From positions 1 to 46,310 of the forward strand of contig CALIUG010000009.1 of NCBI GenBank assembly GCA_938048755.1: DNA of 46,310 nt, in the 5' to 3' direction. The number at the start of each line of letters is the position of its first letter. Positions within the stretch are counted from its first letter, which is position 1. The position numbers and the translations under genes were made by a program. Under the pieces are notes generated by a model. That model ran no database searches. It was not told the origin of the DNA and saw only the letters and a program-made list of their open reading frames with translations. This stretch comes from an uncultured Alphaproteobacteria bacterium (lineage in GTDB: Bacteria; Pseudomonadota; Alphaproteobacteria; SP197). Below are positions 27,426-36,486 of this stretch, one piece after another.

Positions 27426-28616
27426 TCAGCGCTCCACCAGGGCGATTTTGGTGTTGTACCAGTTCATGAACAGCGAGATCGACAGGCTCAGTGTCAGATA
27501 GACCGACATGATGATCGCAATGCCTTCGATGGCCTGTCCGCTCTGGTTGATCGTGGTGTTGGTGACGCCGACGATGTCGGGATAACCGATGGCCACGGCC
27601 AGCGAACTGTTTTTGGTAAGGTTGAGATACTGGCTGGTTGTGGGCGGAATGATGACCCGCAACGCCTGGGGCAGAACAATGAAGCGCAGGATCTGCCCGC
27701 GCTTGAGACCCAGGGAGCCTGCGGCCTCCCACTGTCCCTTCGAGACAGCCAGGATGCCGCTTCGCACGATCTCGGCAATGAAGGACGCGGTATAGAGCGT
27801 CAGGCCAAGCCAGAGTGCCAGGAACTCGGAGGTGACTTCGCCACCGCCCTTGAACGAGAAGCCCTTGAACTCGGGTGAGTCGAGCGATGTCGGCGCGCCG
27901 CCGGCAAGCCAGCCGATCATCATGCCCACGGCAAAGATCAGCATGGACGGGCCCAGCGTGTTCTTGATCTCGCCGGTCTCGTCATGAATTTTCTTGTTGC
28001 GGCGGTACAGCCAGATGACCGCGATCAACGCGACCAGGAAGCCGCCCAGCAAACCCAGGTAACCCCAGGTATCGGGCAGCGGCATGTTGAAACCGCGGTT
28101 CGAGAGATAGACACCCAGGAACGGTCCGTAGGCTTCCTTGGCGCGCGGCAGGACCTCGACGATCATCGCGTACCAGAAGAAGAGCTGCAGCAGCAGCGGC
28201 ACATTGCGCAGGGTCTCGATGTAGACCGTGGCCAGCCGTGCGATCAGCCAGTTGGGCGAAAGCCGCATGACACCGACAACCGTGCCGATGATGGTCGCGA
28301 ACACGATGCCGATAACCGCCACCTTGATGGTGTTCAGCAGGCCGACAAGGATCGCGCGCCAGTAGGAGTTGGCTGCGGAATAGGGTACCAGGCCTTCGCC
28401 GATGGCAAACCCTGCCTCAAGGTCCAGAAAGCTGAAGCCCGATGCGATGTTCTGGCGTTCCAGGTTCACCATGGTGTTGTGGATCAGGAACCAGAACACG
28501 GCGATGACGCCGCCGACGGCAACGATCTGCCAGAAGATCGCCCGCACTTTCGGGTCGTTGTAGAAGACTGCCTTGGCCGGTTGAAGGCCTTCGGACTCGC
28601 CTGTGTTGATTGTCAT
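27426..28616 (-). CDS. aapQ: General L-amino acid ABC transporter permease AapQ
   Basis: 396 residues, the usual AapQ length. It begins in a cytoplasmic tail (FYNDPKVRAIFWQIV) and has the core motifs ETLRNVPLLLQLFFWY and EAAGSLGLKRGQILRFIVLP (EAA loop) plus LTKNSSLAVAIGYPDIVGV. Heterodimer partner of AapM. Separated from aapJ by 68 bases with a stable hairpin. Confidence 0.95.
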   Translation of the reverse strand: MTINTGESEGLQPAKAVFYNDPKVRAIFWQIVAVGGVIAVFWFLIHNTMVNLERQNIASGFSFLDLEAGFAIGEGLVPYSAANSYWRAILVGLLNTIKVAVIGIVFATIIGTVVGVMRLSPNWLIARLATVYIETLRNVPLLLQLFFWYAMIVEVLPRAKEAYGPFLGVYLSNRGFNMPLPDTWGYLGLLGGFLVALIAVIWLYRRNKKIHDETGEIKNTLGPSMLIFAVGMMIGWLAGGAPTSLDSPEFKGFSFKGGGEVTSEFLALWLGLTLYTASFIAEIVRSGILAVSKGQWEAAGSLGLKRGQILRFIVLPQALRVIIPPTTSQYLNLTKNSSLAVAIGYPDIVGVTNTTINQSGQAIEGIAIIMSVYLTLSLSISLFMNWYNTKIALVER

Positions 28617-28637
28617 TTGGATGCCCCCAGAGTGAAA

Positions 28638-28667
28638 CCGCCGCCCGAAGTCTCCTCCGGGCGGCGG
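28638..28667 (-). promoter_or_regulatory. Hairpin between aapJ and aapQ
   Basis: CCGCCGCCCG (28638-28647) and CGGGCGGCGG (28658-28667) pair perfectly over ten bases with a ten-base loop, and flanking AGTGAA/TTCACT can extend the stem. No T-run follows. Such hairpins after the binding-protein gene commonly protect its mRNA or partly terminate, giving more receptor than permease. Confidence 0.75.
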
Positions 28668-28684
28668 GGTAGTTCACTCAACGA

Positions 28685-29704
28685 TCAGCGGATCGGAGGT
28701 GCATACATGAGACCACCATCGGTCCAGAGCGCATTCACGCCACGCTGGAAGCCGAGAGGGGTTTCGGTACCGACATTGCGCTCGAAGATTTCGGAATAGT
28801 TACCCACCTGCTTGATGGCATTGTAGGCCCATTCTTCGTTGATCTTCATGGCTTCGCCCATACCAGGAGCAACACCCAGCAGACGCTGGATATTGGGATC
28901 GTCGCTGGTCAGCATGTCGTCGACATTGGCGGACGAAATGCCCATTTCCTCGGCGTTCAGCAGAGCGTTGACCGTCCACTTGACGACATCAAACCACTCG
29001 TCGTCGTCGTTGCGGGTCACGGGGCCCAGGGGCTCCTTGGAAATGATGTCGGGAAGGATGACGTAGTCATCGGGATTCTCGACGTTCGAGACGCGGATCG
29101 AGGCCAGGCCCGAAGCATCCGTCGTGTAGACGTCGCAACGGCCGGAGACGAACGCGGTCACGGACTCTTCAAAGCCCTCGAACACGACGGGATCAAAGGT
29201 CATGCCGGTGGCGCGGAAGTAGTCGGTCAGGTTCTTTTCGGTCGTTGTGCCGGTCTGAACGCAGATGGCGGCGCCATCAAGCTCGGAGGCATTGGAGACG
29301 CCCAGCGAGGTCGGGACCATGAAGCCCTGACCGTCATAGAACGTGACGTTGGTGAAGTTCAGACCCAGCGCGGTGTCGCGGGTAAGGGTCCAGGTCGTGT
29401 TGCGCGAAAGCACATCGACTTCGCCCGACTGCAGGGCGGTGAAGCGCTGCTGAGCCGAAAGCGGAACAAATTCGACGGCCTCGGAATCGCCCAGAACAGC
29501 GGCGGCGACGGCGCGGCACACGTCCGCATCCAGCCCACGCATGATGCCCTGGCTGTCAGGAATAGCAAAACCAGCGAGCGAGCCGCTGACGCCGCAGCGC
29601 ACAGCGCCACGGTCCATCACCGCATCCAGCGTCGCACCTGCGAACGCCTGACCGGCGAGCATGACGGCACCTGCCGCCAAACCAATTACTTTGAGTGATT
29701 TCAT
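28685..29704 (-). CDS. aapJ: General L-amino acid ABC transporter binding protein AapJ
   Basis: 339 residues with signal peptide (MKSLKVIGLAAGAVMLAGQA, cleavage after AFA). SBP_bac_3 fold: RGAVRCGVSGSLAGFA, DVCRAVAAAVLG, FVPLSAQQRFTALQSGEVDVLSRN (in part) and a Cys pair typical of AapJ. Periplasmic receptor for a broad range of L-amino acids. Start has GGGAGGGG six to eight bases upstream, a strong ribosome site fitting high expression. Promoter candidate at 29741-29769. Confidence 0.95.
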   Translation of the reverse strand: MKSLKVIGLAAGAVMLAGQAFAGATLDAVMDRGAVRCGVSGSLAGFAIPDSQGIMRGLDADVCRAVAAAVLGDSEAVEFVPLSAQQRFTALQSGEVDVLSRNTTWTLTRDTALGLNFTNVTFYDGQGFMVPTSLGVSNASELDGAAICVQTGTTTEKNLTDYFRATGMTFDPVVFEGFEESVTAFVSGRCDVYTTDASGLASIRVSNVENPDDYVILPDIISKEPLGPVTRNDDDEWFDVVKWTVNALLNAEEMGISSANVDDMLTSDDPNIQRLLGVAPGMGEAMKINEEWAYNAIKQVGNYSEIFERNVGTETPLGFQRGVNALWTDGGLMYAPPIR

Positions 29705-29740
29705 GGGATCCCCTCCCTTTATAAGCCTGTGAAGCGGCGG

Positions 29741-29769
29741 CTTTTATGAACAGACCGCTCGAGCGTCAA
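29741..29769 (-). promoter_or_regulatory. Candidate sigma-70 promoter of aapJQMP
   Basis: On the minus strand TTGACG (plus-strand 29764-29769) and TAAAAG (29741-29746) are separated by exactly 17 bases and lie 37 bases upstream of the aapJ start. Five and four of six bases match the consensus. Transcription would begin about 30 bases before the ATG. Confidence 0.55.
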
Positions 29770-29997
29770 GTCTAGGTCTGCGGAATAGGGAACGTCCAGC
29801 GCCCATATTGCCAGGCTGTTATGCGTTGACGAAAACAGTCGGGAATCTGCGGTTTTCCGGGATTTGTTACTTGGCACAAGCCCGGGTGATGCAGAGGATC
29901 AGCACCCGTAAAGCTGCTTGCGGTGCGTCCCTGTGCGTTGCGACTCGGCCTGCTCTTGCGATCACATTCCGAATATTGAAACGAATCGAGGGTTGTT

Positions 29998-31212
29998 TCA
30001 GGCGCTGTCCTTGCCACCCTGTGAAAGGTGCCGAATGGTTGCCAGTACCGCGAAGATCAGGCCGCCGGATACGGCCAGAACAATCAGCCCGTGGGGATCC
30101 CATAGCAGAATCGCCACACCGGCGATCGGCGGGCCGATCAGGTGGCCGAATTCGTAGACGAAGATGAAGGTCGCGTTGGCCGCTGCCAGTTCCTCTCGCT
30201 TGAACCGCTGACCGACCAGGGCCAGACCACAGGTGTACATGCCGCCCATGATACCACCCCAAAAGAACAGCAGCGGCCAAAGCAGCAGAGGCTTGCCCAG
30301 CGCAAAGGGAAACAGTGCCGTGCCGACGGTCATCAGCAGGGCAAAGATGATGAGAAGCAGGCGTCGGTCGAACCGGTCCGCAATCATGCCGACGGGGTAC
30401 TGGAGGACGACATTGCCCACCGACATGACAATCAGCAGGATCAGCGCGTTGCTTTCGTCGTAACCCTGACGCTGAACGTAGATCAGAAAAAACGCGAACA
30501 ACGCACCGAAGACAAAACCATCGGTCAGGGCGGCCATCATGGTAGCCGGTGCGCGCCGGATCGCGGCTATCACGCCAAATCCCTCATGGGCCCTGATTCC
30601 AGGGGCAAGATCACGTGCCAGAACCAGCGGCATGACGCCCACAGCCAGGGTGGCGGCGATGATGAAAAACGGCTCGGGCCCATCCGAACCAACGAACAGC
30701 AGGATCGGCAGGCCCGCCAGATACCCGCCCGACATGGCAGTCACATAGATTCCCATGACACGCCCGCGGATGCGGTTGTCGACCAGCGTATTGATCCAGG
30801 TCTCGCTGACCACCCAGTGGATGGCGATCCCGATGCCCATCATGAAACGCAGTGGAAACCACGCCCAGATGTTGTCGAAGACCGGTAACAGCACGATCGA
30901 CAGGATCATCAGGATGAAACCCAGATAAAGCGCACGCATGGTGCCAAGGCGGCCCACGATGCGGGGCATCAGAATGGTGAAGATCAGCAATCCCGCCGGA
31001 GCTGCGGCCGTGTTGAGGCCGATAAGCCAGGTTTCGGTTTCGCGCCGCTCCAGGATCAGGACCAGCAGGGGCATGCAGATGGAGAACGTCAGTGAGGCTG
31101 CAAAGGCGCTGGCGATGACGGCACCCAGGCTGCGCCAGACCTGTCCGGTGGTCAGCGTCGGCGGCGATTCATCATCTGTCTCAAAAACACTGGCATCGCG
31201 CGGTTCGTTCAT
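29998..31212 (-). CDS. MFS transporter (YcaD/quinolone-efflux-like)
   Basis: 404 residues from ATG 31212, whose start overlaps the stop of the monooxygenase gene by four bases. Twelve hydrophobic helices. The loop motifs [16 protein letters not shown] and [16 protein letters not shown] are the two MFS signature loops, and [20 protein letters not shown] is typical of the UMF1/YcaD-like branch. Inner-membrane transporter; substrate unknown. Coupling to a flavin monooxygenase suggests uptake or efflux of the compound that enzyme hydroxylates, which is inference only. Confidence 0.85.
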   Translation of the reverse strand: MNEPRDASVFETDDESPPTLTTGQVWRSLGAVIASAFAASLTFSICMPLLVLILERRETETWLIGLNTAAAPAGLLIFTILMPRIVGRLGTMRALYLGFILMILSIVLLPVFDNIWAWFPLRFMMGIGIAIHWVVSETWINTLVDNRIRGRVMGIYVTAMSGGYLAGLPILLFVGSDGPEPFFIIAATLAVGVMPLVLARDLAPGIRAHEGFGVIAAIRRAPATMMAALTDGFVFGALFAFFLIYVQRQGYDESNALILLIVMSVGNVVLQYPVGMIADRFDRRLLLIIFALLMTVGTALFPFALGKPLLLWPLLFFWGGIMGGMYTCGLALVGQRFKREELAAANATFIFVYEFGHLIGPPIAGVAILLWDPHGLIVLAVSGGLIFAVLATIRHLSQGGKDSA

Positions 31213-32783
31213 TCGGATACCTTGAATACGCGTCCGAAATAGTCGCCCAGAGGGCCCAGATCGGCGGGATGGGATGCCAGCCCGACATAGCCGTCGGGCC
31301 GGATGACGAAGACGGCACCATCCCCCGCACCATAACGGTCGTGTAGGGCGTGCCCGGGATCGCCCCAGCCACCATCGCCTCCGCCGATCACCATGACGTT
31401 GACCAGTTCGCCATGACGGGCGGCGGCAGCATCCGCACACTGCCGAACGGGGCCTTCACCCGCTTTCCCGGCAAAGGCCAGAAGGACATGCCGGGGACCG
31501 CGCAAGGCTTCGAAGAGCGTTGTTGTGTTGCCCTGGGAGTCGACAAGCGGGCCATCGGATGCGCGCTCGCCAGCCTTGATCTTCTGGCGACCATGATGCC
31601 AGTGATTGAGCACGACATGGCTGTCGGGATAACCGATGGCATGTTGGGAGAGTTGCTGGCGCAGGCGTTTCTGCACGGTTTCGCGCGGACCCAGAAGGCC
31701 CACAAGGGTGTCGCGCGTGATGCGTCCCACCATGCTCTTGATGTCGATCATACGCAGCATGCCGCCGGTTTCCTTCAGAACCTGTGCCCCGACGGGATGG
31801 CGTTCATCGTTGAAGCTGTCGAGCAGGCCTTCGCTTGCCTGCCCGTGCACTGCAAGGCCCAGTTTCCAGCCAAGATTGTAGGCATCCTGCATGCCGGTGT
31901 TCATGCCCTGGCCACCGGCCGGGCTGTGGATATGGGCAGCGTCGCCGGCGATAAACACACGGCCTTCGCGATAACGGTCCACCTGGCGTTCGCTGATGCG
32001 GAAGGTGGTCAGCCAGACGGGATCGCTTACCGTGACCGGTACCGGACTGCGTGCGTTCATGAAGTCCTGGACCACGTCCAGGGTGATGTCAGTGAGGTCA
32101 TCTGGGATGTCACCCAGAATGCGGTCGCGTCCCCCGGCAATCGGTGCGGCAAACAGAAGGCCGTCCTGAGCAAAATTCATGATGATGCGGTCGGACGGCA
32201 TGTTCCAGGCCAGATGCACATCGGCCAGGATCATGTTTTTGGGATAGGATTCTCCGGAGAAGTCGAGGTCCAGCGCATGGCGTACGGTGCTGTGGGCACC
32301 ATCGCAGCCGACCAGATAGGCCGCCCGACAGGATTCCTGGCGACCATCGCTATGGCGCAGTGTTGCCGTGACACCGTCATCGTCTTGCGCGAACTCGAGC
32401 AGTTCCACCTGGCGTTCATCGCGTCCGCCCAGAGTTGCAAGATGTTCGATCAGCAACCGTTCGGTCTCGCCCTGAACCAGGTCGAGCAGCATGGGATAGG
32501 GCGAATCCAGCTTGAAGAGGTCCAGCTCAACCAGCTTGTGCTCGCCCGAGAACATCAACGCACCGATCTGGGGAACACCACGCCGGATCGCTTCATCAAC
32601 GATGCCCAGGTCCTGAAACAGCTCGAGCGAGCGAGCATGAACACCGATCGCCTTGGAGAGATCGGTAGGACCCTCGTTCTTGTCGATCAGGCGTGCCTTC
32701 ACACCGCGCCGCGCAAGATCACAGGCCAGAAACAGACCAACGGGTCCGGCCCCGGCAATCAGGACGTCACAGTCGTGGTTCAT
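31209..32783 (-). CDS. FAD-dependent aromatic monooxygenase
   Basis: 524 residues, class A flavoprotein hydroxylase of the PheA/TfdB/MhpA type. Rossmann motif [20 protein letters not shown] (about 8-27), central [12 protein letters not shown] (DG motif, NADPH/FAD contact) and [20 protein letters not shown] (GD motif). The last ~150 residues resemble the thioredoxin-like C-terminal domain of phenol hydroxylases, without a CxxC. It hydroxylates an aromatic or polyketide-like substrate using NAD(P)H and O2. No ring-cleavage gene is nearby. Translationally coupled to the MFS gene. Confidence 0.88.
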   Translation of the reverse strand: MNHDCDVLIAGAGPVGLFLACDLARRGVKARLIDKNEGPTDLSKAIGVHARSLELFQDLGIVDEAIRRGVPQIGALMFSGEHKLVELDLFKLDSPYPMLLDLVQGETERLLIEHLATLGGRDERQVELLEFAQDDDGVTATLRHSDGRQESCRAAYLVGCDGAHSTVRHALDLDFSGESYPKNMILADVHLAWNMPSDRIIMNFAQDGLLFAAPIAGGRDRILGDIPDDLTDITLDVVQDFMNARSPVPVTVSDPVWLTTFRISERQVDRYREGRVFIAGDAAHIHSPAGGQGMNTGMQDAYNLGWKLGLAVHGQASEGLLDSFNDERHPVGAQVLKETGGMLRMIDIKSMVGRITRDTLVGLLGPRETVQKRLRQQLSQHAIGYPDSHVVLNHWHHGRQKIKAGERASDGPLVDSQGNTTTLFEALRGPRHVLLAFAGKAGEGPVRQCADAAAARHGELVNVMVIGGGDGGWGDPGHALHDRYGAGDGAVFVIRPDGYVGLASHPADLGPLGDYFGRVFKVSE

Positions 32784-32916
32784 GGTTCACTCCCCGGAAG
32801 TTTGCAGCCTCGCCCGATTCCACGCGCACGGCAACAAATACCACGGTCCCGTGACATATCCCCGGGCAACGGATTGGCCTACAACGGTGTTTCCCTGTTT
32901 CCACCGAGGTTCCCCC

Positions 32917-33813
32917 GTGGACAACATTCCCCGCGGCATTGTCATGGTGCTCTTGTCGATCCTGTTCTTCGTGTCGCTCGACACGACGGCCAAGCTGATG
33001 ACGCAAACGCATCCACCATTTCAGATCGCGTGGGGCCGCTACCTGTTTTCATTCCTGCTGTTGCCGCTGCTGATCCGACCTCGTGAGCTCAAGCTGGCGT
33101 TCCGCAGCAACCGGCCGGGCATGCAGTTTGCTCGCTCCATCCTGCTGGTTTCGACGACCTGCACGTTCTTCTACGCGATCAAGTACATCCCGCTTGCCGA
33201 CGCCATTGCCATCGGCTTTGCTTCACCCCTGCTGGCGACCGCACTTGCCATTCCCATCCTGAAGGAGAAGGTCGGTGTGCGACGCTGGTCAGCCATCCTG
33301 ATCGGCTTTGCGGGCGTGCTGATTGTCTTGCGTCCGGGGTTCGAGGATCGCCATTGGGCCTACTTCCTGCCCCTCGGCGTTGCCGCGATGATGGCGACCT
33401 ACAATGTGCTGACCCGCCTGGTGAACCGCTACGACAGTGCCCAGACCAGCATCGCGTTCAACAACACGACCGGCATGATCGTCATGACCCTGGTGATCCT
33501 GTTGCTGCCGGGTCAGTGGGCCGGATTGTCAGCGATCAACTGGGGAACCCTGGTAGCCCTGGGCGCGTTCGGCACAGCAGGGCATTTTTGCCTGATCCTG
33601 GCCTACCGCTATGCACCAGTATCGACGCTGGCACCGTTCACCTACAGCCATATGGTTCTGGCCGTCATTGTCGGGCTGGTGGTGTTCGGCGACATGCCGG
33701 ATCTGCCGACGCTGTTGGGCGCCGGCGTGATTGCAGGCTCAGGCATTTATGTCTTCCGGCGCGAAGCCGCCCTGGCACGCACCGCACGTGCCACAGCAGG
33801 ACAGATTCGCTAA
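32917..33813 (+). CDS. EamA/DMT-family transporter
   Basis: 298 residues from GTG 32917, chosen because GAGG lies seven bases upstream and the family begins NxPRGIxxxLLS just here (DNIPRGIVMVLLSILFFVSL). About ten helices in two repeats; WGRYLFSFLLLPLL and GFASPLLATALAIPILKEKV in the first, YRYAPVSTLAPFTYSHMVLA in the second. Inner membrane; close to the RhaT/EamA group often annotated as S-adenosylmethionine or drug/metabolite transporters, but the substrate is not deducible. Divergent from the monooxygenase gene. Confidence 0.87.
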   Translation: MDNIPRGIVMVLLSILFFVSLDTTAKLMTQTHPPFQIAWGRYLFSFLLLPLLIRPRELKLAFRSNRPGMQFARSILLVSTTCTFFYAIKYIPLADAIAIGFASPLLATALAIPILKEKVGVRRWSAILIGFAGVLIVLRPGFEDRHWAYFLPLGVAAMMATYNVLTRLVNRYDSAQTSIAFNNTTGMIVMTLVILLLPGQWAGLSAINWGTLVALGAFGTAGHFCLILAYRYAPVSTLAPFTYSHMVLAVIVGLVVFGDMPDLPTLLGAGVIAGSGIYVFRREAALARTARATAGQIR

Positions 33814-33832
33814 CCCATCATCTTGACGACGT

Positions 33833-35935
33833 TCAGGGCTCCATCATGCCGCCCATCATGGCGCTCATGTCGTTGCCGTTCAGCAATGTGCGGCCATCGG
33901 GCGTGAGTTCGAGGTCATAGATGTGGGTGACCACGCCGCCGTCCTCGATCCGTTGACCCATGGCCTGCATCATGGCCAGTCCCTGGGCAGCGTCTTGGGC
34001 ATCCATGTCGTTGGGCATGGCTTCCAGGCGACGCATGGCGTCTTCCAGACCCTGAACCTCCAGCCTGACCTGGCCGACCGTCATCATGGGCGAATCAGCC
34101 GAAGCCGTGAAGGCGCCGGTCATGGATGCGCTGGCAATGTCGCTCACGATCTCGAAACGCTCGAAGTGCATCGTGCTGCCAATTTCAGCCATACGCTGTT
34201 GCAGACCCAGGCCCATGAACATCAAGGCCATTTCGGCCTGCTGTTCGAACGCTTCGGGATCGGCCATCGCGCCCTCGATCATTTCCAGCATCATGGTCTC
34301 GGCCTCGGCCATGGGAAGTTCACTCATGACGAGAACGATATCGACCGTGCGGGGCAGGAAATCGGTTTCGGCGGGAGAGAGCGGTACGTCCAGTCCGCTA
34401 TGGCCATAGGCCATCATGATCGCGCCTTCGTCCTTGTCGGCATCGTCCATGCCGAAGCCAAGATTCATGGCATCCAGGGAAAAGCGGTCACCGCTGTCGG
34501 GATCGTCGACCATCAGATCAGAGAGGGCTATCGACATCTCGAAGCCCTCCATCAGCGGTGCGCGTTCGCGCGCGAAGGCGATGATCTCGGCGCCTATCGC
34601 CTGAACTTCGGCCATGACGGCATCTGAGGGGTGGTCCATGCCGGCCATGCGCTCCTGGACGTCCTGCATCGCCATGTTCATGCGGTTGAAAAATACCAGG
34701 TCGACGAACCGATAGTCGAAGTCCATGGCCAGGGATCCGAGATGGAAGACCTCCCGTCCCTCGAGGCTTGCTGCCCAGTCTGACATCTCGATTGACAGCG
34801 GACCCGACCACTTTCCGGGGCGTGGTTCGTTCAGTGCCAAACTAAGCGCGACATCCGCAATATCGAAACGGAACAGGCCGTCCATGGGGTCGTCGGCCCA
34901 GACGGAGATGTCCGAGAGGGATCCATCTGCATCGGTCCAGGTGTTGATCTCTGGTGCGTAGACGCCCGAGATACTCTGGCTGCCAATGCTGGTGCCGCCG
35001 ATCTCCGCACCACTGGGGTCATAGAACGTCGTGGTGGCGGGAAATTCGACCGTCATCGCATAACGTCCCGAATCCATGGGCACCAGCTCCATCCTGGCAT
35101 CATCGACGATCCAGGTGCCTTCGGTCGTGAGTGCCATGATCTCGCGTACGGTCGCGACGATGCGGCCGTCATCCTCCTCGGTGACATCCACGACATAGGT
35201 GAAGCTGTCACCCTGTTCGCGTGCGCTTGTGGCAAATTGCCCCAGCGTGCGCTCGATCTGATCGCGTAGCTGGGTGGCCGTGTCGGACTCGTCGTAGATC
35301 GGCGCTGACGGCGTGTCGGAGTATTCGATCTGGCTGTCTTCGGCCATGCGTTCGGCCAGCACTGCGTCCATGCGCGCAATGATGTCTTCGCTCAGCACGC
35401 CCTTGGGAACCTGCCCGGAATCCCAGAGTTCAATGAGAGCGTCAAACGCGTCCTGGTTACCCGCCTCTGCAGCTTCACCCAGAAGTTCGGCTGCGTGCGC
35501 GACATCGGGATAGGTACCCAGGCCGCGGGCATAAAATTCCGCCATCTTGAGTTCGGCTTCCTGGTGTCCCAGTGCGGCGGCTGCGCTGTAGGAATCAAAG
35601 GCCGCACCGAAGTCACGCGGCACACCAACCGAGTTCTCGAACATCTGGCCCACCCTGAAATGGGCTTCGGCATGATCCTGAGCGGCGGCGCGGCGATACC
35701 AGCGAATGGCGTTGGAGAAGTTCTGCTGTGTGCCCTCGCCGTTCTCGTACATCTGGCCGATGTAGAACATCGCTTCACCGTTGCCGTCGGCAACCAGGCC
35801 CGAAAAGGCGTCAAAGGCGGCATCATGGTCGCCGGACTGATAGAGCGCGATGGCATCATCGATCTCTTCGGCCATGGCCGAAGGGGCCAGTGCGAACAGG
35901 GAAAGGGCAAAGACCAGGCGGGACAGGCGGCACAT
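33833..35935 (-). CDS. Exported Sel1-repeat protein with large unknown C-terminal domain
   Basis: 700 residues with a signal peptide (RLVFALSLFALAPSAMA, cleavage near residue 22). Residues ~25-165 hold three to four Sel1-like repeats (for example AMFYIGQMYENGEGTQQNFS and AEFYARGLGTYPDVAHA). From ~215 to the end there is a different, beta-rich region with no motif I know; it resembles lipid-transfer-like repeat proteins such as DUF2125/DUF945 only in general character (alternating beta strands, conserved DxGRY and FERFEI segments). The C terminus is Met-rich and ends MSAMMGGMMEP. Likely periplasmic. Convergent with the DMT gene, 19 bases away. Confidence 0.75.
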   Translation of the reverse strand: MCRLSRLVFALSLFALAPSAMAEEIDDAIALYQSGDHDAAFDAFSGLVADGNGEAMFYIGQMYENGEGTQQNFSNAIRWYRRAAAQDHAEAHFRVGQMFENSVGVPRDFGAAFDSYSAAAALGHQEAELKMAEFYARGLGTYPDVAHAAELLGEAAEAGNQDAFDALIELWDSGQVPKGVLSEDIIARMDAVLAERMAEDSQIEYSDTPSAPIYDESDTATQLRDQIERTLGQFATSAREQGDSFTYVVDVTEEDDGRIVATVREIMALTTEGTWIVDDARMELVPMDSGRYAMTVEFPATTTFYDPSGAEIGGTSIGSQSISGVYAPEINTWTDADGSLSDISVWADDPMDGLFRFDIADVALSLALNEPRPGKWSGPLSIEMSDWAASLEGREVFHLGSLAMDFDYRFVDLVFFNRMNMAMQDVQERMAGMDHPSDAVMAEVQAIGAEIIAFARERAPLMEGFEMSIALSDLMVDDPDSGDRFSLDAMNLGFGMDDADKDEGAIMMAYGHSGLDVPLSPAETDFLPRTVDIVLVMSELPMAEAETMMLEMIEGAMADPEAFEQQAEMALMFMGLGLQQRMAEIGSTMHFERFEIVSDIASASMTGAFTASADSPMMTVGQVRLEVQGLEDAMRRLEAMPNDMDAQDAAQGLAMMQAMGQRIEDGGVVTHIYDLELTPDGRTLLNGNDMSAMMGGMMEP

Positions 35936-36486
35936 GGTGCGCTCCAGACAGATTGTTCGTTCCTGCGTGAGCCGGAGCCCGGAAAACCGGTCCGATTCGG
36001 CGGGGCGACTCTATCGTGCCGCAGCGTCCTTGTAAGCAGGTGATCATGAGAGTGTGACGGCTGCTACGTTTCGAGGTGCAAAACGTTCAGCCGCGACAAC
36101 CCAGTGACTGGTGTCACAGGGCAGGCGTCCGTTCAGCCCTACATTTCAGGCAAGGCCCGCAGGATGGTTTGCTGCCACATCACAGCCGGCAGCAGATCGC
36201 GGGCTTCCGCTTCCGCCAGGAAGCAGCGATCTCCGTGTCGGGTGTCAGAGTGCAAGTCCCCCCAGAGCGAGAGCTCTTCTTGTTCCCTGATGCCTGCACG
36301 GGGATTGTTCTTTTCGAAATCCACCAAAGTCTGAAGCTTCCGGAAAGTAACCCGTGACCCGAACTGCGCGAGCGCCGGGCCACGGGTAAGGTGTGCTTGG
36401 TCCGATGCGGTAGGGGGATCATGAACCTTCAGGCCGTGTTGTGCCGTGAACGGCTTCACACAACCTGAAGGTTCAAGAAGCGCGAG
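35936..36486. other. 551-base stretch without a convincing gene
   Basis: Contains the upstream region of the exported Sel1 protein (first ~100 bases) and, near 36422-36475, a dyad after the glycosyltransferase gene. A 106-codon minus-strand frame (36139-36459, GTG start, weak ribosome site) has plausible codon use and reads SDTRHGDRCFLAEAEARDLL near its end, but I recognise no family; it may be a remnant or chance frame. The string TTCGAAATCCACCA (36313-36326) looks like a tRNA tail but no cloverleaf can be drawn before it. Confidence 0.5.
36422..36475 (-). terminator. Dyad downstream of the glycosyltransferase gene
   Basis: TGAACCTTCAGG (36422-36433) and CCTGAAGGTTCA (36464-36475) are perfect reverse complements of 12 bases. 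The 30-base interior holds a second small dyad, CCGT-GA-ACGG (36443-36452). It begins 11 bases after the glycosyltransferase stop. Without a T-run it is a candidate terminator or operator rather than a sure one. Confidence 0.55.

Noticed and set aside
29870-29900. Sigma-54 promoter (TTGGCAC) upstream of aapJ
   Set aside because: The GC element is not at the required spacing and it points away from aapJ.
31350-33086. Plus-strand open frame of 578 codons
   Set aside because: Antisense to the FAD monooxygenase with its GAGPVG and GD motifs; shadow frame.
36313-36326. tRNA 3'-end-like string TTCGAAATCCACCA
   Set aside because: No acceptor, D or anticodon arms can be drawn in the preceding 75 bases.
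36422-36475. MerR-type operator reading of the CCTTCAGG dyad
   Set aside because: The 30-base separation is too long for a MerR operator and no metal or MerR gene is near.
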